From Paramarasmius palmivorus (Eukaryota > Basidiomycota > Agaricomycetes > Agaricales > Marasmiaceae): a stretch of 64,000 nucleotides of DNA. The stretch is taken from positions 372,001 to 436,000 of the forward strand of contig JAYKXP010000034.1 of the NCBI GenBank assembly GCA_037176845.1. The letters are read 5' to 3'. The translations under genes and the position numbers were made by a program. Shown one piece after another: positions 42,501 to 55,530 of the stretch; position 1 is the first letter of the stretch; the number at the start of each line of letters is the position of its first letter. Under the pieces are notes generated by a model that had not been told where the DNA came from, did not search any database, and worked only from the letters and a program-made list of their open reading frames with translations.

Positions 42501-45500
42501 TGATGGCAAGGAATCTCTCCGAATTATTTCCATTGGCTTCAGGATTGACAAAAGGACATTCGACTTCGAGCGAACATAGAGTCTTGTATTTAATGTGATC
42601 GAAGATGCCACATGTGGGATCGAAGTCACAATAGACAGTGCGCGACAAGAAAAGCTCTATAGAAGGTCAATATGCCTAAATTACGTTCCTCCATCGCATA
42701 ATCAGCGTGATTACTGCGCATCAAGATCGAGGGAAGGGTATCCAGGTGCAATGATGGAAACGGAACAACAGGAACATTCGTGTCTGACAGATAGTTAGGC
42801 AAGCGAGTACCGCAGCTCATGAATCAAAACACACCTGACACTGTGATCAAGGCTGGAATCGCCTTGCTTGATAGGATCACCGTAGTCTTCGAAGAGAAGC
42901 AGAAGGATAAAATAGCTCCCTTCATCGCCATCAGCATCCATATCAATGAAAACCTCTCCACCACTCATGGGCCTTCCCGTCGACATCAAGAACCTCGTAA
43001 GAACCATGGAACGCCAGAGTAATCGACTCGACGCCTTGCATGCAGTGGGTCTGCCAGTGTGATCGGTGCCCTGTACAACTTGGTGAAACCTTCCATAGTT
43101 CTCCACTTGTCCAGCAGGATGGTAGTATCTTTGGTTCCCAAAGCAAAACGACGGATATTCGGTGAAGGGTCTGGAATATCGGGTTTCGAGGGTCAAGGGA
43201 AGGAGCCTGAAAGTGTGTAGAACGGTAAATGGGACTGGGGGACCTCCAGGAAGGATCCAGGGTTCCGACCGTCGAACAAGACCGGCGTAGCAGATGGTTA
43301 CAGGAGCGAAGGAGCATGATATCTCGAATAGTAGAATGTTGTGCAGTGAGGGTTTTGTGAGCCAGCGTTGACGATATGAGGTTTTGGCATCTCTCGGGAC
43401 CTTTAGAAGTGAACCTACAGCTTCGTCTCTGGCGTGACGTCATCACCATACTTCTCCTTCTACCACTCGCTTCCTTTAATGATGGCTCTCGCTGGAGACT
43501 TCGCGAACGTCAACGTTAACATTCGCTACGGGCAGAAACTTTCACTGCTTTGTTCCCCTACACTGCCGCAGTTCGGTGACGACTCCACCTGCGGATCCGC
43601 TTCCTATACTTTGCACAACGCGAAGGAAATGCAGCTCGGCATCCGTGCAGACTCTGGGTCGAGATAGTCCGGCAGCGTAGCGGGGTGAAGTTGAAGATGT
43701 AGTTGTTGCGAGCACCTGCGAGTCGAGCTCCTTGTTGTCCATTTCCGGTAGCACGATGCCTTTTCTTCAGCCAATGATCAGGTTCCTGATGGCTTCAGGG
43801 TCTACATCTCCTGCTTCTCGATGAACTGAGGTGTGTTTCTGCTCGTTCCATAACTGCCTTGCACTGGCCTTGACGCGAGTGTAGCAGATCCCGGGGTCCG
43901 CAAACAGTCCGCTTTGTACATGAATAGGTGGTTCCCCTCGCATTTCTCCCGATATGAGGTCAGGAGAGAGCCGCTTATTCGGTTTCGACAGATAATGGTG
44001 CGAAGGGCAGGCAGTATGAGCAAGACCTTCGTTCTTGAAGGGATGCACGAGGAAAATGTTCTGCGCGCGGTTAGAACGAGATGGAAGGAGCCGCTACCGC
44101 AAGGGAGAGAGGTTTCTCATTGATCTGGAGTTCGTGCATGTGAATCGGGTAGGACGATGGAGCTGTTGAATCTGAACGGTCGGAAGGCCATGGGTTTATA
44201 GAGGTATACGACATGTTTTTGGGGGGAGAATGTGAAGAGAAATCGTGGTTTCGGCGTTGGACAGTCGAAGGGTAGCGCGGAGTAGCGAATACGTGGACAG
44301 CAGGCTGATAAAATGTTTTTCTCCGAGTCTAAGAATGGTTCAGTTTAACGATGTTAAAAGACACCAAGGAAAATCACCTCTGCATCGTTGCCTACATGCC
44401 CCTTTCCATAGCCTGAGCAATGGCAGCTGCGCTATACCGAGTACCAGGGAATGACAGTCGCCGTGGCTCTCAAGGATTCTGAGGCCTGATGATGCTCGAG
44501 CCTTAATCCTTCTTGTTTAAGCTGCCACGTTTGCCCCCTTGGACACATCTTCCACCATGTACGACTGCCCAATCATCCGATACCATGTTTCTTAAGCTAC
44601 TCCTAGTCGTCTTGATAACCAAATCTTCTGGGGTAGGGAATCTGGGATGCAATTTGTGTGATAAGAGTCAGAGAGAGGGATTGTGCTTGTTGTGATTTAT
44701 CCTCGGATGGTTCATGAAAAACGGTTCCTTCGAGATGGCGCGGCCATGGATATTATACATCGCCGCCGTTGATCTAGGCGTGCATTTTGAGGCCTCCGCA
44801 CCGTACGCTGTTCTTCGCTAACCGTGATTCGGGAGGAAGGAGGTCGATAGTAGGTCGAGAGAGTTTTCGTGCAGAACGAGTTGACATTTGCTTGCAAGAG
44901 GAAGGCGAGGAATAATCTGGAATAGTTGCACCACGTGAATCTGAAGAGGAAGGAAGCTGTACATTGCGAACGGACCGGGGAAAGTAACTGCTTTGGAGCA
45001 TCAAGCGCCTATTCTTTGTTTACCAAATAAAGGCTCTGTCAGCTCTCTATTCGCATCTCCATCATCCTCATCCGCAGGCCTCAGGTTCCTGAAGCTGGTT
45101 TGCGTATTTCGACGTACAAAAGCCAGGGCGCTATTCACGAGTAATCTTCCGGCATTACTCGGTGATCCAAATACGTTTTTGTATGGGCCTTCTTAACTGT
45201 TCACGGTGTTCGCAATTTGTTCGCACTGATCACTGATCAATCAACTTCAGCGGCTTATTGAATGACGCAGCCAGCATCTGTGATTCCTAACCTTTACCCA
45301 CCTCCCAAGATGGAAACAACAAAGGAGAAGTAATTAACGGTGATTACGGGCTTCACTCTTCGACCGAGTCGACGGCGAGCGCTAGGATTGGAGTCGAAGC
45401 TGCGGGCTCGGGCATCCCATCCGCCGTCCATAATGACAGTAATGGGTTGAACCGTGTAGCAACACAAAGGTACCGTAGCAACGTCGGGATAGTCTGGTCG

Positions 45501-46263
45501 ATAAAGGTGGTGTCTCGGTCGGTGAGCACCACTAACAATTTGCTAGTGCTACAATGGTATTGCAACTTAAGCGTTCGAACTCAGGTTCTGTGTGTCCACA
45601 AGTCGAGCGGCTTCGACGATTTTTAAGCGAAGTCACAAGTGGTAACCATCATCGATCGTTGTCAGTGCTGTACTTGTGGTTTGATAACAATGAAGCCATA
45701 TTCTGGGATGTACCATATGAACTTCATTCCTTCGAGTACAGCACTGTCAATCAGACGATTTGACGAAGCTCGCGCACATGGTCACGGTACTACAGTGATG
45801 GCCTGTGGCTCTTCGCAAAGGTTCCCAACTGGGTAGGAGTCAAAGCTGATCCGTGGAACAAGGAAAAGAGGACAGTGGCGTTTAGTAATCATCGATTAGG
45901 ATTTGAACAATCCTTGTCCGATGCCTAAGACAAACTGGACTGCGAGGCTTCCAAATTTTAGAAGGGCTTCCCTGTGCGGAGCCCGCCATCTTCCGACAAG
46001 CGGAGTTGAGGCGGTCCATCACAGGAGGGCTAGGACAGGAAAAAAAAAGCCTCCATCTTTTTCTCATGAAAAATGAAACCTATCGCAATCAGTCATCAGA
46101 TCATTCGCCAAACTTGTGGAACTGCGCCATAATTGGATAAGCCAGCCAGCGCCTTCGTCGATTACTTCAAAATATTTAAAGCATTCAGCCTCTCAAATCT
46201 TCTCCCAGAAAAAACTCACTCTGGTAGCCAGCCACTTGCTGCCATCGTTTTCCAGCTCAAGAT
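42501..46263. other. Gene-poor stretch, unresolved ORFs
   Basis: No family recognised in 3.8 kb. The best coding hint is on the minus strand between 43449 and 42795. Overlapping frames there include 'MLLRSCNHLLRRSCSTVG', 'FALGTKDTTILLDKWRTMEG' and 'ITLAFHGSYEVLDVDGKAHE', which may be exons of one small spliced gene. I could not connect them in phase. ORFs at 43542-44123 on both strands are likewise unassigned. Confidence 0.4.
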
Positions 46264-46806
46264 ATGTACCACTTCGTGCAACGACACGAGTACCCTCCTC
46301 TGGCGGCGGCGCCACTCAAAAAGACATACCATGGTCCTCGAACGACTTTCATGGTCGATCCACAAACTCCCTTTAGCCTTCCTTTACACGCCAGATCCCC
46401 CTACTTCCGCATCTCTCTTCCATCACAAATTAACCGTCCTGCTCGAATCCACCCAATATTTGAGCCATCTCGGCCATTGAACTGGAACGTTACATGGTCG
46501 CCATACCTGGTTGACGATGCGCCTCCTTGGTCAGGATTTTATGAAGTGGCTACCCACCCGCCACTTCCAAGTCTGTGTTTAACACATCACCTTCTCCATT
46601 GGCCAATCACGGTGCATGCTACGGACATTCGGGGGGTCACGGTCGCGGATATTTTAAAGACCTTGTGCACGGTTTTGCAGGAATGGGATGACGAGATCAG
46701 AGGGGCAGGTAGCAGGAAGAAATTCACGTACCTCCGAGGAAAGACGAGGTTAGTTGGTCTGGAGAGCTTGGGTGGAGACGTTTGGGAGATGTGCCTAGAG
46801 CAATGA
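46264..46806 (+). CDS. DUF6699-type protein
   Basis: One exon, 180 aa. Basic Pro-rich N-terminus ('YPPLAAAPLKKTYHG'), 'INRPARIHPIFEPSRPLNWN', then the domain: 'WSPYLVDDAPPWSG', 'HPPLPSLCLTHHLLHWPITV', 'GVTVADILKTLCTVLQEWDD', 'FTYLRGKTRLVGLE' and 'GGDVWEMCLEQ'. It shares 'LPSL…WPITVHA…VTVADIL' and the terminal 'GDVWE' with the copies at 50836 and 53032. It is the shortest complete copy in the window. Function unknown. Confidence 0.8.
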   Translation: MYHFVQRHEYPPLAAAPLKKTYHGPRTTFMVDPQTPFSLPLHARSPYFRISLPSQINRPARIHPIFEPSRPLNWNVTWSPYLVDDAPPWSGFYEVATHPPLPSLCLTHHLLHWPITVHATDIRGVTVADILKTLCTVLQEWDDEIRGAGSRKKFTYLRGKTRLVGLESLGGDVWEMCLEQ

Positions 46807-49800
46807 TTTACACGAAGGTCAATTTGAAAGCTGTAGGCACCCGCCGTCCTGTACGACGACACAGTTCGAACACCCCCAAAAATGAATGTACATTATTTTT
46901 ATTTAAAATCTTGCTGAAAGATCGCCTGTGCGGGATGTCCCGCCGTGGGGACCACTCATTCGTGGTCCTGTCAAGATCGAGTTACGCCTTCTTCCGATTT
47001 CCACGAAAACATAAAATAATCCCAGGATCATCGGATATAATTAGGTCACCCAAGAATCGATAATTGATTCTAGACATGTTAGTTACGCCGCATTTAACGG
47101 GCGAGAAAAAACGAGAGTGCCGTTCCGTTGGATTAGATGTTTCAGCAGTGAGAGACTTGTAGTTACCCTGTACTTGTACGAGAACATAGCAGCACGAAGA
47201 TCATATCACTGTTCGTCTATGTCTGACCCGGACACGGTTCGATTTGAGTAGGTCGCGTCTCATCTGCGACTGGCGACCGCTAGGCTAATATAGGCGCGTC
47301 GAGATAGATACAGTGACATTCTTCCTGGATTTTTGTTGGCTTTAAGTCAAGGATGAAATATTGAGATACCCCGCCGATCAAAATCAGCCTCGACGTACTT
47401 CTATGTAACTCGAAGTACCAAACTAGGATTCAGTTAGCTGTCTTCGGAATACGAAATGGAAATAACGGCACTTACGATTCCCGGAAGAAACAAATCCGAA
47501 TATTTAAGCCACTTGGCGTTTCAGGTAGTTCTCAAAGCAGGAATACAGTATGCCAAACGATCCGAGCTCGTCAGAGATGACAGGTTGCATGTTACGAAGA
47601 ACGAAGAATACCTATTAGCTGTATTGATTAGTGGCGAGGTCGCGAGACAATGGAGTTGATGGTCGCCATTAGTTCCGGCGAGCTGAAAAAATAATGTTGA
47701 TCAACTCTGCTGTTGCGCTATTACAATGATCAAAACATACTCTGGAACAGTATCGATACACCATCGATAGGGCAGCGATGCTGATGAATTACGGAGAATA
47801 AGGTACGATGATTGAGAAATAGGGGCTAGACACATCATTCCACGCCTGTAGTAAGGTCTATTCCATTCAGGATGTTTGATCCCGATAGGAACGTATACCA
47901 TATGTGTTCATCAACAGTTTCTCTACGCAAGGCGAAGAGGACGAGGAACACCTTGAAGTCGGAATGACTCTACATCTTCCAACATGTAGAGTTGAAAAGT
48001 CTTGGAGGGACAATCGGCCCTTTGGTTCGAAGCGTACAGCGTAGCTATTTTCATTTTCGATCATTTCATTTCTAGAATGATACTCAAGTTTTGTGACGGT
48101 CGATATCCTTATTCGCTGGTAGAGGGCATGATCCAAGACTGAGCGACAGGTTTAAGCCACTTGCTTAGCGTGTTCGTGACTCGCTCCGTCATTCAGGATA
48201 TACACGCTTCATATCCAATAATGAGCGTCAGTTCAAGTCGAGAGCACAACCAAATATACATAGTGACGGTCTATCTGTGAGCAGGCGCCCTGCAGGGATG
48301 CACGATGATCGATAATCTTTGCCATAAATTTGAAGGCTTGTGTTGAGGAGGACTGCCAGTAAAAACCAAGGAGAGATGGCGGTCGAGGACAACTGGACAT
48401 TTACAATTGTTTGGCAAACAAAATGACAGGTGACAGCCTGATAGCTACGTACCATCAGGGTTCTCCGACGTGTATACAGGTGTATACCCATCCAAGGCAG
48501 GAAACGAAGGGGAAACCCATTATGCTGGGGTGGTTTATTTGATGACGAGTGAGAAAGTGATGTCATTACGGTGATGAGCTGGCAAACTCGCATTATCTCT
48601 TATGTGTTTACGGTCCATCGACTCTAGATTCCTGCCCATCACAAAAACGTTCCACATACAGCATTCAGTCAGTAACAGTGTACATATTCAAAAAGGATTC
48701 CTCCGTGTTCTCATGTACAGAAGGTCTTGTGCTCTCTTTAGTAACTGGTGCCTTATGTCAAAGCAAGCGAAAACCACCATTATCCTTCAAGGATCAACTT
48801 CACCATCAAATTTTGATGGCAAAAAGTTCCTCCTGGGCGCTGAGGTTATTTTTGCTCTCTGAACTTGGCCCTCGTCTTCGTTACTCGTGATGATTCTCAT
48901 TATCTGGAGCCTGTTGTAATCCACTGATTCGAAGCACCTTACAGCGCGTACAGTTTCTGGAACAAGAATATCTGAGTTTAAACAAACGATCCCAAGGCAT
49001 AGATCACATCCTCTGAGCCCAGAGCGACACGCATTTAGATTAGAAACAGGTTCCACAGTAGTCCGAGCCTCTCATAGAAAGCTCGCTGCATGGAACCCCC
49101 AAATTTACAGGATGGCCATATAGTGTGAGATAAGAGAAACCATGACGCTCCTTTGTTGACTGCGGTTAGAGGTTGGCTCACCTAACCATACAAAGTATAC
49201 GTCGTACGGCGGCCCTGCCACTAGCACTGCAAGGTCTTCTCCCGTGCTCCATCATCCCATCCTGTATAGCCCTCGGGAAGACATGACACAATGACAATGC
49301 ACCCTAAATATACGGAGGTCAAGTGTTAGCCACCGCCGGAGCGTTTCCGAAGTGCGGGAAAAGTGTCGACTTTTCAAAATCTTATTCTCATGTCAGCTAC
49401 AACTTCCATGACATATGGATTCTTTGGAATGCGAAGACCCCATAACGACCCCGTTGCATTCTAGCCTGGGAGTTTGACCAAATTTTTACCTCCGATATTT
49501 ACGAAGAAAGAAGATCGCGAAGCGTCACGTACTTCAATTATACTACCATCTTGTGATCCATCACCGACATTGGGCCCGAGCTGCCTAAAAGTAAAGGTCG
49601 ACTTCTCCCCGTGCTGTTAGGATTGATGAATCGATGTAACGTCGGTACAGACAGGAGATCAATCACCGAGAGCATTCTTGAATCGAAGTTGATATCAGTC
49701 GTCTAATGCAAACGGGAATTCAAGTCAAGTACAAACCTAGGCTATGATCACGTTCTATTTCATTTGACCAACTTTAGCGTCCCACAAATTCAGAACAAGG

Positions 49801-50835
49801 GATTGTATTTGTAGACATTCGGGGCGCAGTCAAGCTTCGCGAATTAGTCATGGCGTTCATTCTACGTTTCGTAGGGCTAAAAGTCCTTCATGAGACAGCA
49901 ACCTGACATCGATCCGGAGCACGGCATGGGTACGCAGTGTGGTTATAGTCAGTCACTGCCATAATCCATCTACTGTATTATTTTCCCATGGGGTATAACT
50001 GACGATGACAAGTAAAAACCGGTCTGATCCCCGTGACAGTGTGCGTATCCCAATTCGCCTGCCGATTGAGGTGTAAATCACACGGGAGATACAGCATGTC
50101 GACCGAACGTACTCAACTAAGCGGTATTTGAACACCTTTATCTCTGGAGATTCTCCATACTGGTCGGAGCAATACAGTTGAAGCGGTATATTGAGTTTGA
50201 AGTAGTATTAGATTGCACAACGGAATAACGACCCCTCAAAAGAACGAGCAGTGATCCCAAGAGTGTCATACCGCATGATTGCTAACAAGTTACGGTGCCC
50301 TTTTCGGGATGGCGGATGTTAACCGTATGGTTATTGAGTAGGGTGAAGGATATTCGAAGATATAGTATCGAAATGTGAAGTAGGCGGCAAAAGCTGCGGT
50401 CGTGTTTGAGACGACTCATTGCAGCATGAGCGTGCTTCGAAATCCTAGGACGGTACGTAAAAGGCGCAAATGAACCGATAAATTGAACTGGTTCATGTTA
50501 GTTCATGTTCCAGGTAAGGAAAACAACCCCTAACCCCAGGGCAAGCATGTCAATAAAGTCGCCTCTACTAGAGGACCGCGACTCACCACCTCCCATATCC
50601 ATACTACCACTACCTGCAGTTCAGGCACCTTCGCATCCTATCCAACCTTCCTATCCACATACAAACTTGACTCTACGACCAATCATAGGTTCACAAAGTC
50701 GTGTAACATTGATTGTGCTAAGCAGCCGCGAACGGGATAACTTTCTGCTGTACGTCGAACGAAGGCTATTGCTGCGGAGAAACAAGTTAACGACAGGATA
50801 GATCATCTCAATCGAACACATACCGGTTTTCATCA
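46807..50835. other. About 4 kb without a supported gene
   Basis: Only short ORFs (at most about 120 codons) in shifting frames. No motif, no consistent introns. An ORF at 50505-50801 ('MSIKSPLLEDRDSPPPISIL') is Pro-rich like DUF6699 N-termini but has no domain behind it. Confidence 0.55.
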
Positions 50836-51660
50836 ATGTACCACCCCAAATCCTACTTTCCAGAACACAGTCATCGTCGCCGCATACGCCCAAGCATGCC
50901 CTCGGTCCCGACAGAAATGACTTTCTCGACAATTCCTCTACACAACACTCCCCAGACACCCCTCATTCCCTTGACGAACCACAATTATTCGTCCAATATA
51001 GCCGGCTACGGGGCTGAAAGCGGCGCGATGTCACCGTACACATCGGGGGGATTCACGTCAGAGTCAGCATTAGCCTGGTCCGTGCGGGGAGATGGATCGT
51101 CCATATCAGGAAGTGTCCCTTTCATCACTAGCGCCCACACGACAAGATCACTTCCCCGCACAGGGCACGGCGGTTGCTATCTCCCCAATATCCCACTTCC
51201 GTCACATGCTGGCGATGTTGTGCTACATCCAGCATTACGGTCACCGCCTGACACCATGAGTTACCCGCGAATTGACCTGTCTTCGGCACATCGATTCGTC
51301 AGCAGGAGTATCAGGGACAGAGACGTGAATAGCCAATACCTATGCGATCCTGCAACAGATCCCGAACTTCCTTCTTTATCCATCATACATCCTATGCTGC
51401 CATGGGCGATAACAGTTCATCGGACAAATTTGCAGTGGGTGACTGTGGCTGATGTTCTCGCGACCATTGGGAGTGCGCTGTTGATTCCTCTGGATCGACT
51501 GTCGAGATATGAGGTGCGACGACATAATCCAAGTGCGGATGAACGAATACTGGAGCGAGAAGGGGCCATACGATTAGACTTGTTAGGTTCCAGGCATCGT
51601 TTTGCGGGACTATCTAGGAGCAGTACAGGGGACACTTGGGAGCTAAATACTCGACGATAA
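50836..51660 (+). CDS. DUF6699-type protein
   Basis: One exon, 274 aa, the longest copy. The first 120 residues are Ser/Thr/Pro-rich and probably disordered. Then come 'VVLHPALRSPPDTMSYPRID', 'LCDPATDPELPSLSIIHPML', 'PWAITVHRTNLQWVTVADVL', 'IRLDLLGSRHRFAGL' and 'TGDTWELNTRR'. The domain order and spacing agree with the copies at 46264 and 53032. An earlier in-frame start is not needed. Function unknown. Confidence 0.82.
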   Translation: MYHPKSYFPEHSHRRRIRPSMPSVPTEMTFSTIPLHNTPQTPLIPLTNHNYSSNIAGYGAESGAMSPYTSGGFTSESALAWSVRGDGSSISGSVPFITSAHTTRSLPRTGHGGCYLPNIPLPSHAGDVVLHPALRSPPDTMSYPRIDLSSAHRFVSRSIRDRDVNSQYLCDPATDPELPSLSIIHPMLPWAITVHRTNLQWVTVADVLATIGSALLIPLDRLSRYEVRRHNPSADERILEREGAIRLDLLGSRHRFAGLSRSSTGDTWELNTRR

Positions 51661-53031
51661 TGAGCAAATGACAGTAGAAAACGATTTAAGAACAGTCTAG
51701 TACCTCATTAATCCCTCCTTAATTGAACGACAAAGCATTTTTACTCGATAATACGAGCTTTATACGATCGTGATTACGAGCCCTATGTCTTGAGTCAAGG
51801 AGCTGCAGAGATACGAGTATGTTGAGGGCGAGAAATGCCAGCTTGGGTCTGTTGGCAGAGTGAAAGAAAGGAGAGAATATGGGTGTCGAGAAGAGGTGTT
51901 GAAACACGCTGTCAACAAACCATTTTGTATTTGGTCTCTATTTGGACCGCCCACGTGCACCGCGTCTAGAACTTCGGTCCGGATTTACCTTGTCAACGTC
52001 CTTTACCACCGTCATGGCTCGTCCAGATTTAAAGGAACATCGTCTTCCAGATCCCCGTCGCTCAATATGGTTTGGTCATTTGATGACCATCAAGTTGCAA
52101 GTCGTTACTCTCGTTCTGAAACGCTTCGCTCATCCAGGTTTGTCAATGTTCCTCGACACATAACGCTGATTCAATGCTGTTTTCGGATTTAGGACATACA
52201 ACTAATAAGGGAGGGACTTACATCATTCCGGGTTTACACCGTCTGGAAATGAAAAAGCTTGATACACTCTTATGTGTGATAGCTAATGCGCGTATTGAGC
52301 ATAGGAGCAACCCTCCTGCTATCGAAGGCGAGCTTTGATAATAGCATCAATGATATCTATCCACAGGCAGGGCAACGGAATATGGGGCCAGATGTTCCAA
52401 ATGCGCCAAACAATACGACCGATAACCTTTCCACAGCCACTCGTAATCCAAGCGCAGTGACATAAGAGAGTTCTTCTCGTGTCAATCACATCAGGATTAT
52501 TTTCCCGTCTCGAGCAGGGACAGGAAGCAGAGCGGCGGACACGTCGAGTTCTTCAGGCCTATGAATCATCCAGAGAGACATTCGACAAGCTGATTCTAGT
52601 TATAATGCAAAATCGATGTGTGCGTGAGTGGTTGTCCCTAGCAGATGGGGAAAGCGAGATTGCCCGATTCTATTCACTAGCTTCCGAGATTTGATCCCGA
52701 TGGCAGCTATATGCGGTGGAAAATCCAAGGGGATAGCTTACTATCTGGAATCTATGTCCAACGCGGATTTGAGCTCGATCGTCAGAGGCTGGGAAATAAC
52801 ACATTCAGGACCAAACATAAGCAACGAGGGCATAAAAACTACTTTACTCCTTCGACCTCTTTCCCCTCGACCACCATCGTTGTTTACCCCTGGCTTCACG
52901 ATTGGCCAAGCCGCTGCTCAACTTCCTTACCACTGGCAGGAGGTAATGTCTGCCTTTCTCTCGTTATGCGGCATCTAACACAAGAATAACACCAGATACC
53001 GTCCACCTCAGTCGTCTCTCTTGTCTGCATC
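51661..53031. other. Intergenic, no supported gene
   Basis: 1.4 kb with short unrelated ORFs on the plus strand (51860-52192, 52479-52694, 52628-52978). None shows a family motif. Confidence 0.5.
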
Positions 53032-53694
53032 ATGCATCTCTCACCCAATAATCTTCCTCATCCCATGAACACCATACGAACAAACGGCGTGTCACACTCT
53101 CATCATCGTTCTCTTACCGACGACACAATCTCGAGATCATTGATACCTCCTCCACTTCAGCTTCCCCATCCAAACGCCGCTTTGATCACCCATCCAAGCG
53201 GTCATGTTCCTGTTCTCACCCAAGGATCATTATCATCAGGAGTCGCACCGCCCAACCCATTCTCACTGCCGAGCCTAAACCGGGGTTCAGCACCTCCGGC
53301 GCTGGCACGCTCCAGGTCTGTGTTACTCCCATCCCAAATCTCCTTTGCAGGGAGTATCCATCTGCACCCAAGGCTTCAGCTCTCAATCCAAATTCCTTGC
53401 GAAACCTTATCTCAAAGTTACCTCACCGAGCCGGCTACCGAGCCTCCATTGCCGTCCATGACATTAATACATGAAGACCTTCCGCACCCCACCACTATCA
53501 TAACAGTTCATTGTTCGATGGTTAATCCGAGTTGTGTTACGGTCTATGATGTCCTCCTCGCATTAGGTCAGGCCTTAAACCAGGGACATGATTTACAACG
53601 TCTTCGTGCTCCAGGAAGAAGCATACATATTGCTTTAACGAGGAGTAACTTGGGCGGTGATATATGGGAAATCGAATTCAGGGACAGTCAATGA
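53032..53694 (+). CDS. DUF6699-type protein
   Basis: One exon, 220 aa. Pro-rich N-terminal half, then 'SIHLHPRLQLSIQIPCETLS', 'ATEPPLPSMTLIHEDLPHPT', 'SCVTVYDVLLALGQALNQGH', 'SIHIALTRSNLGGDIWEIEF'. The 'R.DLLG..RF.GL' strand is shortened compared with the other copies. Same strand as the copies at 46264 and 50836, so the three may descend from tandem duplication followed by spacer growth. Function unknown. Confidence 0.78.
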   Translation: MHLSPNNLPHPMNTIRTNGVSHSHHRSLTDDTISRSLIPPPLQLPHPNAALITHPSGHVPVLTQGSLSSGVAPPNPFSLPSLNRGSAPPALARSRSVLLPSQISFAGSIHLHPRLQLSIQIPCETLSQSYLTEPATEPPLPSMTLIHEDLPHPTTIITVHCSMVNPSCVTVYDVLLALGQALNQGHDLQRLRAPGRSIHIALTRSNLGGDIWEIEFRDSQ

Positions 53695-55530
53695 TGGAAG
53701 TGGAGAAACAATATTTGAATGGAAACATATTTGTATATTGTAAATCCTCATTTGCAAGACTATCACGGACGTAATATATCTTAATATAAACCATTTGCGT
53801 TGCACTCGGTGGGGCTCCATGAGAGGGGAAACAGGCTAGGTGATCCGAAGGAGCTATTGTCCCCTTGTAATTTATCACTGCGCCCATACTCAGCCGAAAG
53901 AAACATAGGGTTTGTGGTGGAAGCAACTCCTCATCCCGCTCCGCAATTGTGGTCAGTGTCAGGACTTGGACTGTGTCCGAACCATCGCGGTAATCGGGAG
54001 AAGACCATCATCATACTTACTGATGCTTCCCGTTGTCGGCGAGCGGCATGCGGAATGGTCATCAGGCAGAAGACCATGCTCTCCTATCATCTCTTTCCAC
54101 GCATTTCTTTGCTGTGGGCACAGGGCTCAGCGGGAGAAGACCGCCATGGGGCTGATGGCCTCCCGCTCCTTGCTACGCATCACGTCGGTGAGCGGGGCCG
54201 TTTCAAAGTTTCCCGCTCTTCCATGTGTGGCGAGCTTTATTCCGAAGACAGAGGCTCGTCTCGGTTCACATGCGCCTCGTGGTGATTAATGACTTGATGT
54301 ATGCGTTCCCGTTGGTCATGTCGGTGAGGGGGCGGGTAAACTGTAAACGACGAGCGTCAAAGCTGTCATGAGCCACTAAGCGAGGCGCCTACTATCTGAT
54401 TGTGTGAATACACGAGTCTGGTCGCGTGAAGGGGTTGAATTGGAAGTATCCATTGAGAAAATTCACTCCTATCACGATTCGATTGAGCTGTACGTGAACG
54501 AGGGTGCCTGGAAGGACTGTCGTCGTAGTGTGGCGCACATGAAGGATCCAATGTCTAGCCTGCTACCAAGTAGTTTCTTCGGCCCGGACAATAGCTCAGG
54601 GAGCCCATCGGGTGATTCCATGTAGCAGGAAAATGAATTTTGGCCTAGCATTCCCGGCAAAAGTGTCGAGAAGGCTATAGTTCTGCGAGCTAAATCGATG
54701 GGATGCGGCTGCCGCGATTGGCCAAGTGTTGGTGTAATTTAAGAGTATCAGTGATCACCAGACTGAGGACAATCACACGAGGAGCTCACACGGCGGAATC
54801 GGAAGCTAAATAGTAAAAGATACATACTTCATTTACCTCTCCTTGCCGTCTGACGATGGATATGTAAGCGACAAGCGATACCTGCGGGAACGGTCTTTAG
54901 TTCCGCCGATTCAAACGCATCAATCGAGATTGTCCAACTTAACACCGTTATGATTCTGCATCCCAGGCACAGACTCGGCAGTAACTAGTTTCGTCGTTAA
55001 GGGACCGAAGGGTTGGCTGTCTACAAGTGCTTTGAAATCAGGCCCAACCTATGGAGAAGACCGCTCATGCTGGGCCGATGTCCTCTCGGATGGTGGCTGA
55101 TGTTTAACGTTACCATTGATGAAATAACAATTCGGGCCTTTAATATTCCGGAAAGTACCAACCATTGTGGTTTCTTCTTCTAGTTTGTGGTGTCAGGAAC
55201 GAATATCTCGGAACGCGCCCAGCAAAAAAAATTAGCTAGCGTGCCTTGGGTATATTCTAGTACGTAGTCATGATTCAATCCCAAAATCCTGGCAAAGGGA
55301 TTGAATGGTACGAAAGTTTTGCCGGTATTATCTGTATTTCAAGCTGGATCTACAGAGAAGGCGCAAGAATCAGTGTTCCTGACAGTGGCTCTTAGAACAG
55401 GGCATACCAAAAATTAGCTGTTCTTCCTAGTAGTGAACTTGGGTAATTCCAACGACACTGTCACTCTCCGATAACTAGGGACCGTTGCCTCCGTGGTACA
55501 GTATGTGATCGACGAAATAGCAGCGCAGCA
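53695..55530. other. Intergenic, no supported gene
   Basis: An ORF of 161 codons at 53800-54285 overlaps another frame at 53912-54289. Neither has recognisable motifs. Confidence 0.5.

Noticed and set aside
42795..43449. A gene on the minus strand with plausible segments in three frames
   Set aside because: No set of splice sites joined the segments in phase, and the family is not recognised. Left as an unresolved stretch.
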